A program made the position numbers and the translations under genes. The notes under the pieces are model-generated. The model did not search any database and had not been told where the DNA came from. It worked only from the letters and a program-made list of their open reading frames with translations. A DNA stretch of 64,000 nt from NCBI RefSeq assembly GCF_022539665.2, contig NC_081333.1:13142971-13206970 (forward strand). The letters are read 5' to 3'. The first letter of the stretch is position 1. Each line of letters opens with the position of its first letter. Source of the stretch: Daphnia carinata. Lineage: Eukaryota > Arthropoda > Branchiopoda > Diplostraca > Daphniidae. Positions 62,430 through 64,000 of the stretch are shown one piece after another.

Positions 62430-63165
62430 CTTCCTCAAAAATTAGCCGCATTTTAGTATCCCTTCCGCAAAAATTTTACCGCATTTAAGTGTTTCTTCCG
62501 CAGATCTTTTCCCGCATTTAAGTATACATTCCGCAAAAATTTTCCCGCATTTTAGTGTCCCTTCCGCAGATCTTTTCCCGCATTTTAGAATGCAATCTGC
62601 AAAAACTTTCCCGCATTTCAGTTTCCCTTCCGCAAAAGTTTTCCCGCATTTTAGTGTCCTTTCCGCAAATATTTTCCCGCATTTTAGTGTCCTTTCCGCA
62701 AACATTTTCCCACGTTTTAGTATACATTCCGCAAACAATTTCCCACGTTTTAGTGTCCTTTCCGCACAAATTTTCCCACGTTTTAGTGTCCTTTCCGCAA
62801 AAATTTTCCCGCATTTTAGTATGCATAGCATTCCCCAAACAATTTCCCGCATTTTAGTATGCACTCCGCAAACATTTTCCCACGTTTTAGTGTCCATTTC
62901 GCAAATATTTTCCCGCATTTTAGTGTCCCTTCCGCAAAAATTTTCCCGCATTTTAGTGTCCTTTCCGCAAATATTTTCCCACGTTTTAGTAGCCCTTCCG
63001 CAAAAATTTTCCCTCAATTTAGTGTCCTTTCCGCAAATATTTTCCCGCATTTTAGTGTCCCTTCCGCAAATATTTTCCCGCATTTTAGTGTCTCTTCCTC
63101 AAATGTTTTCCCGCATTTTAATGTCCTTTCCGCAAAAAATTTCCCGCAATTTAGTTCCTTTCCGC
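62430..63165. repeat. 33-bp minisatellite, about 22 units
   Basis: Unit TTTTCCCGCATTTTAGTGTC plus CTTTCCGCAAATA, with variants (CCACG for CCGCA, GTATGC for GTGTCC). Because 33 is divisible by three and several frames of the unit lack stops, long open frames appear on both strands, for example an 11-residue repeat KMRENICGKDT on the minus strand. Confidence 0.95.
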
Positions 63166-64000
63166 ATTCCGTAATTATTAGCTAACCACCGGTCCCGTTA
63201 ACTGGTGTTCTTACGTTTGTGTACAGTTTACGGTCTTCCCATAAGGTAAAATCTTTTATTTGTATATTGCATACTAAAGACTTAACACAGTGGCAACCCT
63301 TGACGACAAATTAATGGGGGAAAAATTTTTATATTGATGAAACAGTAGCAGGAGTGAAGGTGGGGATGTCAGATGATCAATGTCCGGCAGATGACGTGGC
63401 AGTTGGGTTATCTGCTCCCAGTGGCAGCTGTCAGTGGGCCAAAGCTTCTTGCAATGTAAACTTTGATTACTAGTCTGCAGCAAAGTTAGAGCATGAACAT
63501 GTATTGGTAATATAACTACTTTCGTTTTCAGACTAGATCAAAGACCGTAATCATAGACTACCAACGTTTCTAACAGTTTGAGTGTGAATGGAGAGAAGAA
63601 CAAAAGGAAGAATTGCCCAAAAAAAAATTCTCCATTACATGCAGAAAAGATGTAAGGTCAGAACAGGTATTAATTAAATATAATATTGATCAAGAAGCCT
63701 AGTACTTCTGCTTTGCTCATGCTAAGGAGAACGTTGACTATCTAACCGAAGATATATAATCACCTGTAAACATCAAGATGGGCACTCACCCATTTTGAAC
63801 TGAAGGGTATGGAAATAATCTTCTCTGAAGTTTATCAGTAACATCTTGATTTTGGTTTAGTGAGAATTCTTTCATCAGAGAAATTTTTCAACCCGGTCAC
63901 AATCGTTTGCATTGTAGGAAAGTGAACTATCGTGAGCTGTGATCTTCATGTCAAGGGATGCTGTGTGTGTCCTCTCAGTGACGCTAGATCAATATTGAGG
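63166..64000. other. Unassigned right end
   Basis: No family-matching frame, RNA gene or repeat was recognised in this stretch. Confidence 0.5.

Noticed and set aside
62442-63083. 213-residue minus-strand open frame with an 11-residue repeat
   Set aside because: It lies wholly inside the 33-bp minisatellite; other frames on both strands are also open, so openness is explained by the repeat period.

Overview
The window reads as nuclear DNA of an arthropod, most likely a branchiopod crustacean such as Daphnia. Evidence: many short GT-AG introns of about 55-100 bp, arthropod-type protein families (ecdysteroid-kinase-like proteins, secreted AA15-type chitin-active monooxygenases), orthologues of animal housekeeping genes (HECTD1, UBR7, MEPCE/bin3, C7orf25), and a short run of the arthropod telomere repeat TTAGG. 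The species call is inference. Exon boundaries were placed by eye from splice signals, reading-frame continuity and family conservation.

Layout. 1-14.2 kb: three tandem plus-strand ecdysteroid-kinase-like genes (the first a pseudogene), with an IRE1-like kinase fused to a long ankyrin array between the first and second. 14.3-21.2 kb: four minus-strand secreted LPMO genes, each with four exons and a TATA box; a TIR-bounded non-autonomous element sits between the second and third. 21.8-25.4 kb: a C7orf25/UPF0415 homologue and UBR7, head to head. 27.3-36.8 kb: HECTD1, a giant HECT E3 ligase, with sequence lesions close to its 3' end. 36.8-44.7 kb: gene-poor spacer. 44.7-46.9 kb: the 7SK RNA capping methyltransferase MEPCE/bin3. 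47.6-55.5 kb: an AT-rich satellite of 164-bp monomers interrupted by three copies of a ~600-bp block. 58.1-59.8 kb: a CENP-B/Tigger-type DNA-binding protein gene without a transposase core. 60.2-60.8 kb: a frame-broken Kazal inhibitor gene running into a 100-N assembly gap. 60.9-64 kb: subtelomere-like DNA with (CCTAA)n, a ~162-190-bp tandem repeat and a 33-bp minisatellite.

How the parts relate. The first 21 kb is an accessory region built by local duplication (kinases probably acting on small-molecule hydroxyls, chitin-oxidising enzymes). 21.8-46.9 kb is conserved housekeeping: ubiquitin ligases and RNA regulation. The last 16 kb is repeat-dominated. The most unusual items are the IRE1-like kinase whose RNase domain position is taken by about 20 near-identical 37-residue ankyrin repeats with a 666-bp higher-order duplication, the satellite/block array, and the interstitial telomere tract whose neighbours share a short motif with the satellite blocks.
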